Assembly (NCBI GenBank): GCA_021770245.1
Contig: JAETRI010000006.1
Span: 1 to 64,000, forward strand
Direction: 5' to 3'
From: Lachnospiraceae bacterium
GTDB lineage: Bacteria > Bacillota > Clostridia > Lachnospirales > Lachnospiraceae
DNA: 64,000 nt
A program made the position numbers and the translations under genes. This document shows, piece by piece, positions 25,742 through 34,639 of the stretch. How positions within the stretch are numbered: position 1 is the first letter of the stretch; every line of letters starts with the position of its first letter. Under the pieces are notes generated by a model. The model was not told the origin of the DNA, did not search any database, and was given only the letters and a program-made list of their open reading frames with translations.

Positions 25742-26638
25742 ATGGGAATTAGCGGAGTTTCATCGGGTTACAATTATTATGATTATAACTCAATGCTCAA
25801 CAGCACCAGCTGGGCCGAGAAGGCCGAGAAGGATGCGGAGCAGATTAAAAACAGTACCACGTCCAAAACGTCCGGTACGAGCTCTGCGAGCGGCTCCAAC
25901 AGCTATGTAAACAGCAGCAATGCCAGCACCTCCACCTTCCTGCTGGGCTATCAGTCCACGCTGGAGGATCTGGAAGCGGCTTCTTCAAAGCTTCAGACAT
26001 ACCAGAAGGATAACGTTTTCCAGAAGTATGAAGAGAAGCTGGCGGCGGCCAATAAACCCGGTGCGGATGAAGCGGCCCGGAAGGCGGCGGACAGCGCATT
26101 GGACGATATCGTGGCGGCGGTCAAAGATTTTGCCAATAAGTATAACGATACCGTTTCTTATATGTCGGCAAATGCCAGCCGCGGTTCCGGCGTGGCAAAC
26201 CAGCTTGAGGCTTTCAAACGGATGATCCCCACCGAGCAGGGCTTAAAGACTCTGGGTATGAAGATGGATACCAACGGAAAGCTTCAGGTTGACGAAGATA
26301 AGCTGAAGGATGCCCTTGGAGAGATCTACGACCATGTGAAGGAAACCATCGGCGGCCAGTACGGCATTGCGGACCGTGTGGGTTCCAGAGCCACCTACGT
26401 GCTGGATTCTCCGGTTGACAAGATTGTGGACGGCAACACGACGACGTCGGCGTCTTCGTCCGCGGCGGACAGTGCCAATAAGGGCAGCAGCAGTACTTCT
26501 TCTGCTTCCGGCAGTACCGGTACCGCAAAGGCATCGTCCATGTCGGATTCCTTCATGCAGTTTGCGAATTTTGCAAAAGGCGGGGCTTTCAATCTGACCA
26601 ATTATTATGCGGTATCCATGTTGAACATTCTCGTATAA
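25742..26638 (+). CDS. Flagellar FliD-like (hook-associated protein 2, C-terminal-like) protein
   Basis: A 298-residue Ser/Thr/Gly-rich secreted-type protein. The central part (VKDFANKYNDTVSYM, ASRGSGVANQLEAFK, LKTLGMKMDTNGKLQVDEDK, then LKDALGEIYDHVK and YGIADRVGS) resembles the C-terminal domain of FliD caps. The long N-terminal domain of a true FliD is absent. Low-complexity Ser/Ala/Thr tracts lie at about 36-62 and 228-262. It stands just upstream of the flagellar operon with its own ribosome-binding site (AAAGGAG) and a strong terminator after it. It may be a filament- or hook-associated accessory protein; the name is by similarity of one domain only. Confidence 0.6.
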   Translation: MGISGVSSGYNYYDYNSMLNSTSWAEKAEKDAEQIKNSTTSKTSGTSSASGSNSYVNSSNASTSTFLLGYQSTLEDLEAASSKLQTYQKDNVFQKYEEKLAAANKPGADEAARKAADSALDDIVAAVKDFANKYNDTVSYMSANASRGSGVANQLEAFKRMIPTEQGLKTLGMKMDTNGKLQVDEDKLKDALGEIYDHVKETIGGQYGIADRVGSRATYVLDSPVDKIVDGNTTTSASSSAADSANKGSSSTSSASGSTGTAKASSMSDSFMQFANFAKGGAFNLTNYYAVSMLNILV

Positions 26639-26663
26639 GCGGGAGGGTCTGCCGGGTACATGG

Positions 26664-26695
26664 GCGGGCAGGGTTATGCTCTGCCCGCTTTTTTT
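26664..26695 (+). terminator. Rho-independent terminator
   Basis: GCGGGCAG (26664-26671) and CTGCCCGC (26681-26688) form the stem around a 9-nt loop, followed by seven T (26689-26695). It separates the FliD-like gene from the flagellar operon. Confidence 0.9.
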
Positions 26696-26885
26696 GTGCC
26701 GGGGAAAAGCGGCAAACAGGGGGCGGTCTGTTCTGAATTCCGGATAGGCGGGGGGGGTATTTAAAAAGGCATAGAAACTGGGAATGATGAATTCGCAAGA
26801 CGTAAAAAGAAAAAATATATAACAAAATATTGTAAACAGAGGAAAAAATTGATTGTTAATTTCATGTGAAAAATGGGTAAAGTAC

Positions 26886-26914
26886 TTGACGCGGAAGAGA
26901 TATTAAGGCATAAT
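26886..26914 (+). promoter_or_regulatory. Promoter of the flagellar operon
   Basis: TTGACG at 26886-26891, a 17-bp spacer and CATAAT at 26909-26914: a sigma-A-type promoter about 145 bp before flgB. No clear sigma-28 site (TAAA-N15-GCCGATAA) is visible in the 420-bp gap 26639-27058. This agrees with the operon carrying early/middle genes including its own fliA. The long leader between promoter and flgB has no riboswitch I can recognise. Confidence 0.7.
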
Positions 26915-27058
26915 ACTTTTATGTTGGGTTTAGATTGTCTGGCGTCATAGAAGACGGGAGCTTTCTTTGCTTGACGATTTCAAAGAGAAATAAATGTCGA
27001 ATACACCTATTTAGAAGGCGCTGTGCGCGGATAATAACGAAAAAGGAGCGGTAAGAAA

Positions 27059-27451
27059 ATGTCTGATATTTACGGCAATGGCATTGCATTGACGGAAAAA
27101 GTCCTCGACTTTCTGTGGGCCAGGCAGTCAGTGTCCTTGAACAATGTGGCGAATGTGGACACTCCCGGTTTTAAATCACAGTACATAACCTTTGAAGAAG
27201 AGCTGGATAAGCGGCTGACGGATGCAAATCAGGTGAAGAAGGGGACGAAGCGCGCCGTGTCGGAGGCTATCGACGCATCCCATTCCTGGCTGCACACTAC
27301 CTGGAAGGAATCCAGCAGGCTGGACGGGAACAACGTGGATATGGATCAGGAGCAGGTGGAAGTGGTCCGTACGGCATATGAATATCAGTATATGCTCAGT
27401 TCTATCAATAACAATCTTACCCGGCTGAAGAATGCCGCCAAGACGTTCTGA
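27059..27451 (+). CDS. flgB: Flagellar basal-body rod protein FlgB
   Basis: A 130-residue rod protein with the conserved N-terminal signature VSLNNVANVDTPGFKSQ near residues 24-40 and the C-terminal helix EQVEVVRTAYEYQYMLSSIN. FlgB forms the proximal rod of the basal body in the periplasm-equivalent space. The ATG follows AAAGGAGCGG. It opens the operon. The usual next gene flgC is missing: only 54 bp separate flgB from fliE. Confidence 0.95.
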   Translation: MSDIYGNGIALTEKVLDFLWARQSVSLNNVANVDTPGFKSQYITFEEELDKRLTDANQVKKGTKRAVSEAIDASHSWLHTTWKESSRLDGNNVDMDQEQVEVVRTAYEYQYMLSSINNNLTRLKNAAKTF

Positions 27452-27505
27452 TTGGAATGCGGCTGATTCGCAGGGGGGAAACCGATCTGGGAAAGGAAGG
27501 CAGTT

Positions 27506-27820
27506 ATGGAAGGAGCATCATTTATCACACCCATGATTCCCTGGGAATCCATCGGGGGTGCGGAAGAGGCACAGAATGCGACCGCCGTCAACGCGGAAGC
27601 TTCTTTATTTAAAGATATTTTCAAAAATGCCGTCAATCAGGTACGGGAAACCGAGGCGGATGTGGAACACAAGCAATACCTTTTATCTACCGGGCAGTTG
27701 GACGACGCCCACACCCTGCCGATCGCGGAAGCGAAGGCGGCTCTGTCCCTGGATGTGCTGATATCCCTGCGGAATAAGGCAGTGGAGGCCTATAACGAAT
27801 TGATCAAAATGGGTGTCTGA
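27506..27820 (+). CDS. fliE: Flagellar hook-basal body protein FliE
   Basis: A 104-residue FliE that links the MS ring to the proximal rod. Typical features are the N-terminal SLFKDIFKNAVNQVRETEAD and the C-terminal AALSLDVLISLRNKAVEAYNELIKM. Length is normal. It sits between flgB and fliF; the position normally held by flgC upstream of it is empty. Confidence 0.93.
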   Translation: MEGASFITPMIPWESIGGAEEAQNATAVNAEASLFKDIFKNAVNQVRETEADVEHKQYLLSTGQLDDAHTLPIAEAKAALSLDVLISLRNKAVEAYNELIKMGV

Positions 27821-27844
27821 TTTGCACTATAATATGACAGAAGG

Positions 27845-29578
27845 TTGGATAAAAACGTGCATAATTTGAAAGAGAGCTGGCAAAACATACCGGAAAAAAC
27901 CCGGAATATCATTAAAGCAATTGCCGCGGGGACTGCGGTGATTGCTTTAATTGCGATAATTGCGCTGCTTTTTCTGGGAAATAATAAGGAATATAGTACT
28001 CTTTTCACAGGGCTGAGCCAGGAGGAAGCGACGCAGCTGGTGGGGCTTCTGCAGGAAGAAGGGACCAGCTACCGATATGATCCGGGCAGCGGCACCATCC
28101 GTGTCCTGTCCAATATGGTGGATCAGACGAGGGCGAACCTTTTAAGCAGGGGTTATCCCAAGAGCGGTTTTACATACGATATGTATCTGGACAATACGGG
28201 CCTGATGACCACGGAGTCGGATAAAAAGCAGATTACGCTGTATGAGCTGCAGGATCGTCTGGGAGCTCAGATCCGGCTGTTTGAAGGCGTCCAGGACGCG
28301 AAGGTGGTCATCAACGAAGCGAGCGAACGTAAATATGCCCTGGGGGACGACACGCAGATGTCGGCCTCGGCCTCCGTGGTCATCACCATGCAGAACGGGA
28401 GCACCCTGACGGAGGAAAAGGCGCAGGCCGTGAAAACCCTGATTTCCCATGCGGTGCGTGGAATGAATTTTACGGACGTGGCGGTGCTGGACGCGGCCAC
28501 CATGACCGAAGTGGCTTCCGATTCGGGCAGTTCCACGTCCGGGAATGCCACCGACTTAACCAGCTTAACGACCCTGGTGGAGAACAACATCGCGGGCAAC
28601 GTGAGGCGTGTGCTGGAGCAGCTCTATGGGACGGGCACCGTGGCGGTATCCGTAAAGGGTACGCTGAATATGGAGAGGCTGATCCAGGAGTCCACCCAGT
28701 ACAGCACGCCGGATCGGATCGACGAGGAGGATAAAAGGGGCCTTCTGGAAACGGAAGAGCTGAACGGGGAAGGCGCATATGGCTCCGAACAGGCTGCCGG
28801 AGGCGTGGTCGGGACCGATGCCAACGCGGATACGCCCCGATATACCAATGAGGACGGAACGGCTCAGACGGATGAAGGCTACAACAGCTACAGCGCTTCC
28901 AGACAGTGGCTGTACAATATCCTCAAGGAACAGCGTCAGATTGATCCCGGCGTCCTGGAGGATGTTTCCATCGGCGTGGTTATCCTTACGGACGATTCGG
29001 AGAGCGTGCCGGAGGAGACGCTGCGGCGTCTGGTAGCGAATTCCGCCGGCGTCCCTTTGGAAACGGCGGATGAGAAAATCACCATTGTCCGTGCGCCAAA
29101 TCCGGAACCCACCCAGGAGGTCGTGGTTCAGCCCGTCGGTTTTGCCGCTCTGGTGGCGGCGCTTCCGCTGGCAGTGTGGATCGCCATCCTTGCGGGACTG
29201 GTTCTTCTGATCCTGCTTGTGATCCTGCTCCTTCTGCGTAGAAGAAAGAAGAAAAAGGAAGAAGAAGCGGAAGTTGTGGAGATCATGGGCGGCGGAGAGC
29301 TTTCGGCCGAAGATCTGGCAGGAGGAGAAGTGGAGCCGGACGGCGGCGGCGCGGAGGGCCTTGGCATACCCGGCCTGGCGGAGATGGAAGACGAATTTAC
29401 CAAGAATGAGGAAATCCTCAATCTCCGTATGCAGCGCAGCCTGCGCCTGAAACAGAATATTGCGGAGTTCGTGGATCAGAACCCGCAGATCGTGGCAAAA
29501 CTGATCCAGGGCTGGCTTAACGGAGAGGAGGGAAGCGAAGATGGCGGCAGAACCAACAGTAGAAAACGATCAAAATAG
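27845..29578 (+). CDS. fliF: Flagellar MS-ring protein FliF
   Basis: A 577-residue protein forming the MS ring in the cytoplasmic membrane. Two membrane segments lie near residues 23-41 and 438-465. The conserved YSTLFTGLSQEEATQLV and SRGYPKSGFTYDMY segments are in the ring-building domain. The C-terminal FVDQNPQIVAKLIQGWLNGEE is the FliG-binding tail. The start is uncertain: no ATG is in frame. The TTG at 27845 sits directly after GAAGG, and the GTG at 27857 after GGTTGGAT is an alternative. The 3' end overlaps fliG by 38 bases. Confidence 0.92.
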   Translation: MDKNVHNLKESWQNIPEKTRNIIKAIAAGTAVIALIAIIALLFLGNNKEYSTLFTGLSQEEATQLVGLLQEEGTSYRYDPGSGTIRVLSNMVDQTRANLLSRGYPKSGFTYDMYLDNTGLMTTESDKKQITLYELQDRLGAQIRLFEGVQDAKVVINEASERKYALGDDTQMSASASVVITMQNGSTLTEEKAQAVKTLISHAVRGMNFTDVAVLDAATMTEVASDSGSSTSGNATDLTSLTTLVENNIAGNVRRVLEQLYGTGTVAVSVKGTLNMERLIQESTQYSTPDRIDEEDKRGLLETEELNGEGAYGSEQAAGGVVGTDANADTPRYTNEDGTAQTDEGYNSYSASRQWLYNILKEQRQIDPGVLEDVSIGVVILTDDSESVPEETLRRLVANSAGVPLETADEKITIVRAPNPEPTQEVVVQPVGFAALVAALPLAVWIAILAGLVLLILLVILLLLRRRKKKKEEEAEVVEIMGGGELSAEDLAGGEVEPDGGGAEGLGIPGLAEMEDEFTKNEEILNLRMQRSLRLKQNIAEFVDQNPQIVAKLIQGWLNGEEGSEDGGRTNSRKRSK

Positions 29579-30596
29579 AGCAGATGACGAACCCATAACC
29601 GATTCCAGAGCCAAGGCGGCGCTTGTGGTGGTTTCCCTCGGAGCGGATCGGGCTTCCCAGATCTATAAATATTTAAGTGAAGAAGATATAGAGGAGCTGA
29701 CCTTTGAGGTGGCTAAGCTGGGGAAGACCAGCAACAGCCAGGTGGAGACGACGCTGGATGAGTTCTATAAGCTCTGCCTGACCCATAAGATGATGACAGA
29801 CGGAGGCTTGGATTACGCCAGGAACGTTCTGGAGAAGGCCTTTGGCGAATCCACGGCCAGGAACCTTTTGGAGAAGGTCTCCAAGACTCTCCAGTCCAAA
29901 CCGTTCAATTTCTTCATGAAGGGCGATCCGAAAGCGCTGTTCTCCCTTCTCCAGAACGAACGTCCCCAGGTGATTGCGCTGATCATGGCTTATATGGAGC
30001 CGGAGCAGGCGGCTCAGATCCTGGAGGAGCTTTCGGACGAGAAGCGGATCAAGACACTGGAAAGCATGGCGAATATGGACCGGGTTTCTCCCGAGGCTAT
30101 CGCCATTGTGGAAGAGGAGATGAAGCGCAAGTTCGCCACCATTATTACCAGCGAGGATAATATGAGCCTGGGCGGTGTGGACTTCGTGGCGGACATGATG
30201 AACCATGTGGACCGAAGCAGCGAGAGAAAGATCTTCGAAGAACTCGACAAGAACAATCCGGATCTGGCACAGACCATCCGGGAAAAGATGTTCGTATTCG
30301 AAAATATCCTGGATATGGACGATCGGTCGGTACAGCGTTTCGTTCGGGAATGCGATACCAAGGATATCGTATACGCCCTCAAGAGCGCTTCGGAAGAGAT
30401 GCGTACCGTGTTTTTCAGCAATATGTCCAAGCGTATGGCGGATTCGGTGCGCGCAGATCTGGAGATTACGACCAACGTAAGGTTAAAGGATGTGGAAGAG
30501 GCGCAGCAGCGTATTGTTAATATTATCCGTAAGTTGGAGGAACAGGGCGAAGTAATCATAAAGAAGGGAGGAGAGGATGATAACATCATCATCTAA
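29541..30596 (+). CDS. fliG: Flagellar motor switch protein FliG
   Basis: A 351-residue rotor component that interacts with MotA and sits on FliF. The N-terminal domain (SRAKAALVVVSLGADRASQIY), middle domain (NERPQVIALIMAYMEPEQAAQIL, a form of the EHPQ.IA motif) and C-terminal torque domain (FVFENILDMDDRSVQRFVRE, EEMRTVFFSNMSKRMAD) are all present, including charged residues that face the stator. It overlaps fliF at its start and fliH at its end, consistent with tight coupling. Confidence 0.96.
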   Translation: MAAEPTVENDQNRADDEPITDSRAKAALVVVSLGADRASQIYKYLSEEDIEELTFEVAKLGKTSNSQVETTLDEFYKLCLTHKMMTDGGLDYARNVLEKAFGESTARNLLEKVSKTLQSKPFNFFMKGDPKALFSLLQNERPQVIALIMAYMEPEQAAQILEELSDEKRIKTLESMANMDRVSPEAIAIVEEEMKRKFATIITSEDNMSLGGVDFVADMMNHVDRSSERKIFEELDKNNPDLAQTIREKMFVFENILDMDDRSVQRFVRECDTKDIVYALKSASEEMRTVFFSNMSKRMADSVRADLEITTNVRLKDVEEAQQRIVNIIRKLEEQGEVIIKKGGEDDNIII

Positions 30597-31470
30597 ACGA
30601 ATCCTGAAACGTCCTGATAAATCCGGGGCCTATACGATCGAACAGTATATTCCGCCTACGGAGGTTACTTTGCGTAATACCGACAAAACGCCGCGCAGGG
30701 CCGTGTTTCCCCGTTATGACCAAGTGGAGGAGATATTACCTCTTCCTTCTGAACAGGAGGAAGAGGAACCTCCTTTTGAGGAGGAACTTTCGCAGGAGGC
30801 TCCTTTTGAGGAGGAGACCGAAAAACCGGATGAAGCACCTGAACGGGCGGAGGAAGAGACATCCCGCCTGTTGGAGGAAGCGAGGAAAAAGGCCGAAGAG
30901 ATTCTCCTATCGGCGGATGCACAGGTTAAGGAAGCGTTTTCCCAAGCAAGGGAGGACGGGGCCAAGGAGGGTTACGAAGCCGGTTATCTGGAAGGAAGAA
31001 AGAAGGCGGAGGAGGAATGCCGCGAGGAGCTGCGGCGGACCCTTGCGGCTTTTCAGGAAGAGATGAAACGGACTCTGTCTTCCGTGGAAACGGCTAAGGA
31101 ACAATGTCTGCACAGATATTTGGAGGAATTGAAAGACTGTGCGGTGGCCGTGGGGGAAAAGGTAATTCATATCAGCCTGAAATCCAGCGGGGAAGTGATC
31201 AAGCAGATGATCGTTTCGGCTACGGAGAAATTAAAGAAAACGGCCTGGGTTAAGATTTACATCGACAAATTCGATTATGATATGATGATGGAGGCGGATA
31301 CGGGCATCCTTGACCAGCTCTCCCATCTGTCCGATAACATTAAGTTTATCGTGATGGACAAAGAGGACAGGGGGAATTGTATTATAGAGATGCCGGAAGA
31401 GATCGTGGATGTGAGCGTGAACACGCAGATCGAGAACATCAAAGATATTTTGGGGAATGTGGGAGTATAG
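30577..31470 (+). CDS. fliH: Flagellar export regulator FliH
   Basis: A 297-residue FliH-like protein that binds the export ATPase FliI. The N-terminal part is Pro/Glu-rich with repeated acidic EEEPPFEEE-type segments (about 50-95). A long helical region with AxxxG-type packing (ARKKAEEILLSADAQ, AKEGYEAGYLEGRKKAEEE) and a C-terminal globular domain (VAVGEKVIHISLKSSGEVI...IIEMPEEIVDVSV) follow. The frame overlaps the end of fliG by 20 bases. Identification rests on position and the C-terminal domain rather than on a strong motif. Confidence 0.85.
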   Translation: MITSSSKRILKRPDKSGAYTIEQYIPPTEVTLRNTDKTPRRAVFPRYDQVEEILPLPSEQEEEEPPFEEELSQEAPFEEETEKPDEAPERAEEETSRLLEEARKKAEEILLSADAQVKEAFSQAREDGAKEGYEAGYLEGRKKAEEECREELRRTLAAFQEEMKRTLSSVETAKEQCLHRYLEELKDCAVAVGEKVIHISLKSSGEVIKQMIVSATEKLKKTAWVKIYIDKFDYDMMMEADTGILDQLSHLSDNIKFIVMDKEDRGNCIIEMPEEIVDVSVNTQIENIKDILGNVGV

Positions 31471-31479
31471 GAGCCGCAT

Positions 31480-32781
31480 ATGTATGAAAAGATCCCGCAG
31501 CTGATCAGCAAGTCCGAGACGGTCAGCCACATCGGAAAAATTGAAAACGTGGTTGGTATGTCCATGGAAGCCTCCGGCGGCCGTTCCAGTATCGGGGACA
31601 TCGTTATGATCTATAACGAGGAACAGAACCGGCAGATGCCTGCCGAGGTGGTGGGGTTCAAGGACGGTAAGATTCAGCTCATGACATATGAAGCCACCAG
31701 CGGGATATCTTCGGGAAGCTTTGTCCGCAATACCAGGCGGAGCCTGAAAGTGCCGGTGGGGGATTTCCTCAGAGGACGGATTATCAATGCCTTGGGAGAG
31801 CCCATTGACGGAGGGGAAAGCTTTACTTCTTCCGATTATTATACGGTCAACAGCCCCTACATAAATCCTTTAAACCGTCCTCCTATACGGGAGAGGCTGG
31901 AATTCGGAGTAAAGGCCATCGACGGTCTCAATACCATTGGAAAAGGCCAGAGGATCGGGATTTTCGCCGGTTCCGGCGTGGGAAAGAGTACGTTGATGGG
32001 GATGATTGCCAAGAACGTGAAGACGGACATCAACGTGATCGCTCTGGTGGGCGAGCGTGGCCGTGAGGTTCTGGAATTCATCGAAAAGGATCTGGGGGAG
32101 GAAGGCATGAGGCGTTCGGTCCTGGTGGTGGCCACCTCGGATCAGCCCGCCATGCTTCGGATGAAATGCCCGCTGGTGGCTACCACCATAGCGGAGTATT
32201 TCAAGGATCAGGGGTATGATGTGCTCCTGATGATGGATTCCCTCACCAGATATGCCATGGCCCAGAGGGAAATCGGCCTGGCAATCGGGGAGCCGCCTAT
32301 AGCCAGAGGATATACGCCTTCCATCTATGCGGAATTTCCCAAGCTGCTGGAACGCAGCGGAAATTTCGGAAAGGGCTCTATCACGGGGGTCTATACCGTG
32401 CTCGTGGAGGGCGACGATACCAACGAGCCTATTGCGGACACGGTGCGCGGGATTCTGGATGGGCATATCGTATTGAGCAGGCAGCTGGCGAATGAAAACC
32501 ATTTCCCGGCCATCGATATCGGAGCCAGTATCTCCAGATTGATGGTTGAGATCGTCTCGGAGGAACATCAGCGTCTCGCTTCCCGGCTGAGAAATCTGCT
32601 GGGGATGTACCAAAAGAACGCGGATCTGATCTCCATAGGCGCCTATAAGCGCGGAAATAATCCGGCCCTGGACGAAGCGGTTTCCAAAATCGGGGATATC
32701 AACGGATTCCTGCAGCAGGGCATTAACGAAAGCTTTTCTTATGAGGAGACGCTGCAGCGTATCGGAGCGATCGTGGGGTAG
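31480..32781 (+). CDS. fliI: Flagellum-specific export ATPase FliI
   Basis: A 433-residue type III export ATPase related to the F1 beta subunit. Walker A is GIFAGSGVGKSTLMG near residue 160. Then come VGERGREVLEF, Walker B in VLLMMDSLTRYAMAQREIG (about 247) and EPPIARGYTPSIYAEFPKLLERSG. It powers unfolding and transfer of flagellar substrates together with FliH and FliJ, which flank it in the operon. Length is normal. Confidence 0.97.
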   Translation: MYEKIPQLISKSETVSHIGKIENVVGMSMEASGGRSSIGDIVMIYNEEQNRQMPAEVVGFKDGKIQLMTYEATSGISSGSFVRNTRRSLKVPVGDFLRGRIINALGEPIDGGESFTSSDYYTVNSPYINPLNRPPIRERLEFGVKAIDGLNTIGKGQRIGIFAGSGVGKSTLMGMIAKNVKTDINVIALVGERGREVLEFIEKDLGEEGMRRSVLVVATSDQPAMLRMKCPLVATTIAEYFKDQGYDVLLMMDSLTRYAMAQREIGLAIGEPPIARGYTPSIYAEFPKLLERSGNFGKGSITGVYTVLVEGDDTNEPIADTVRGILDGHIVLSRQLANENHFPAIDIGASISRLMVEIVSEEHQRLASRLRNLLGMYQKNADLISIGAYKRGNNPALDEAVSKIGDINGFLQQGINESFSYEETLQRIGAIVG

Positions 32782-32863
32782 GCATAAAAAAATAAAGAAA
32801 GAAGCGTTTCACAGGCCGGTAAAGCATTTTGCCATTTTACATAGTAAGGATGGGGAGCGGACA

Positions 32864-33325
32864 GTGAAAAAGTTTAAATACAGGCTGGATACGGTTCTGA
32901 CCTACAAAACGCAGGTCCTGGATAATCTGAAAACGGAGCATGCGGTCATTCTGCAGAACGTCAACAGGAAACAGGAAGAGATTCACGGGCTCCATCGGGA
33001 TCTGCAGGGGTATGAGGACGAATTTAACAGGACAAAGGCGGAGGGAGCCTCCATAAGTAATTATATGCTTCTCGACATGTGCATCGGGCGCATGGAACAG
33101 ATTATAGATGAAGAGAAAGAAAGACTGAAGGAACTGCAGAGGCAGGAGAACGAAAAGAAGCAGGAGGTAATCACGGCCAAGGTGGATACCTCCCGGTTTG
33201 AAAAGCTGAAGGACCGGAAAATCCTGGAATATCAAAAAGAGGTGGCGAAGGCGGACGAAGCCTTTATAGAAGAATTCGTATCCAACACCTCTCTCAGGAT
33301 CAGGCATCAGCACAGGGGGTCTTAA
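32864..33325 (+). CDS. fliJ: Flagellar export chaperone/stalk protein FliJ
   Basis: The GTG at 32864 is chosen because GGGGAG lies six bases upstream and the product starts VKKFKYRLDTVLTYKTQ, the usual FliJ beginning. The product has 153 residues, almost entirely coiled-coil, with Lys/Glu heptads. FliJ is the central stalk of the FliI ring. No ATG occurs in frame near this point. It lies directly downstream of fliI, as in other Firmicutes. Confidence 0.88.
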   Translation: MKKFKYRLDTVLTYKTQVLDNLKTEHAVILQNVNRKQEEIHGLHRDLQGYEDEFNRTKAEGASISNYMLLDMCIGRMEQIIDEEKERLKELQRQENEKKQEVITAKVDTSRFEKLKDRKILEYQKEVAKADEAFIEEFVSNTSLRIRHQHRGS

Positions 33326-33412
33326 TCCGGGCCCTCCGGATCGGATTAGATGATCCCGGCCCAAAGGGCCGTTGATCATAGAGAAATGACAGAAAGAGAA
33401 AGGAGGAAACAC

Positions 33413-34618
33413 ATGGAAGGAGTCAAGATGCAAAGCCCTTTGGCTTCGGCCCGGGCCGGTACATCGAAACGCGCCCAGGCAGCGGATCCGTCTTCCGGGA
33501 CAGATGCTTTTATGAAGCTGCTGCAGGAGCGTAAGGACGCGGTATCCCAGCCGGAAGGAAACAGGACTCAGGAGACCGCCGGGAAAAAGAAAGACGTTTC
33601 CCAAAAAGACGGGAAGGAAGAGAAGGAAACATCTTCTTGCGAGGAACCCGTAAAGGAAGAAGGAGAAGCCCTTCAACAGACCGTCCTTCAACAGCAGGCC
33701 GCACAGATGATCACGGTGACGGTGGAGCCGGAAGTGCCGGCCGAACAGCCCGTCGATGCGGCGGAAGAGGCCGTGGCACAGGCGGTCGATATGCAGCCGG
33801 CAGCCGGCATGGAGCAGGAAGCCGGACAGCCTGAGAGCGGGATCATGGAAGCCGCTTTGGAAGAGCCGCAGGCGCCGGAGCGCGGTCCCGTAAGGGAGGA
33901 AGCCGTCGAAGCGCCGCAGAAGGCTGCGGAGAATGTTACCGATGAGGAGGCAGCCGCCGTATCCGAACAGCCCCGGGATATCCCGGCCGTAAGGGAAGAG
34001 ACGGCAGCGAAGACGGAGACTGGTACGGAAAGACAGACGGGCGGCAGGAACTTAAAGACCGAAAGGACGACCGACTCTTCGGAAAACAACCAGAATACCG
34101 TACAGGAAGCCGCATATGGAGCGCAGGATTTCCAGAAGGCGGTCAGGGAGGAGACAACGGCGGTTCCCACGGAGAGGACAGCCGCAGATGTTCCGCTGAA
34201 GACCACGGAGCAGACTCTTCCTGAGGATTTGGGGCATACGCTGGCAGCAAGGCTGTCGGAAACCGGCCGGACACTTACCGTGGAGCTGGAACCCGCATCC
34301 CTCGGGAAACTGACCATCAGGCTCGTGTATGAAGGAGACCGCGCGGCGGTATCCATTCTGGCGAATAATCCCAGAACCCTGGAGCTTCTGAACCAAAAGG
34401 CCTCGGAGATTGCCGCCATCCTGGAAGAAAAGACCGGCCAGGAAACGGTAATCTACACCCAGCCTGCGGAACCGAACCGGGATCAGCCGGAAAACGACGG
34501 ACGCCAGGGCGGCCAGGAAGGCGGATCGGAAAACCGGGAAGAGGGACGCCAAAGCCGGGAGAAAGAGAAGCACCAGGCGGATTCTTTTGCACAGCAGTTA
34601 CGATTAGGCCTGATCTAG
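33413..34618 (+). CDS. fliK: Flagellar hook-length control protein FliK
   Basis: A 401-residue protein from an ATG preceded by AAAGGAGG. The first ~270 residues are Glu/Ala/Gln-rich low-complexity sequence, as expected of the molecular ruler. The C-terminal Flg_hook domain has LAARLSETGRTLTVELEP and ASLGKLTIRLVYEGD, the substrate-switch region. A Gln/Gly/Glu-rich tail follows. It measures hook length and signals FlhB to change export specificity. It is followed by flgD and the hook gene, its functional partners. Confidence 0.9.
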   Translation: MEGVKMQSPLASARAGTSKRAQAADPSSGTDAFMKLLQERKDAVSQPEGNRTQETAGKKKDVSQKDGKEEKETSSCEEPVKEEGEALQQTVLQQQAAQMITVTVEPEVPAEQPVDAAEEAVAQAVDMQPAAGMEQEAGQPESGIMEAALEEPQAPERGPVREEAVEAPQKAAENVTDEEAAAVSEQPRDIPAVREETAAKTETGTERQTGGRNLKTERTTDSSENNQNTVQEAAYGAQDFQKAVREETTAVPTERTAADVPLKTTEQTLPEDLGHTLAARLSETGRTLTVELEPASLGKLTIRLVYEGDRAAVSILANNPRTLELLNQKASEIAAILEEKTGQETVIYTQPAEPNRDQPENDGRQGGQEGGSENREEGRQSREKEKHQADSFAQQLRLGLI

Positions 34619-34639
34619 AGGAGGAAAAGAGGAAGCAAA

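Noticed and set aside
26915..27058. Possible c-di-GMP riboswitch in the flagellar leader
   Set aside because: The conserved GEMM core and tetraloop-receptor sequence could not be found in the leader. Only generic stems are visible.
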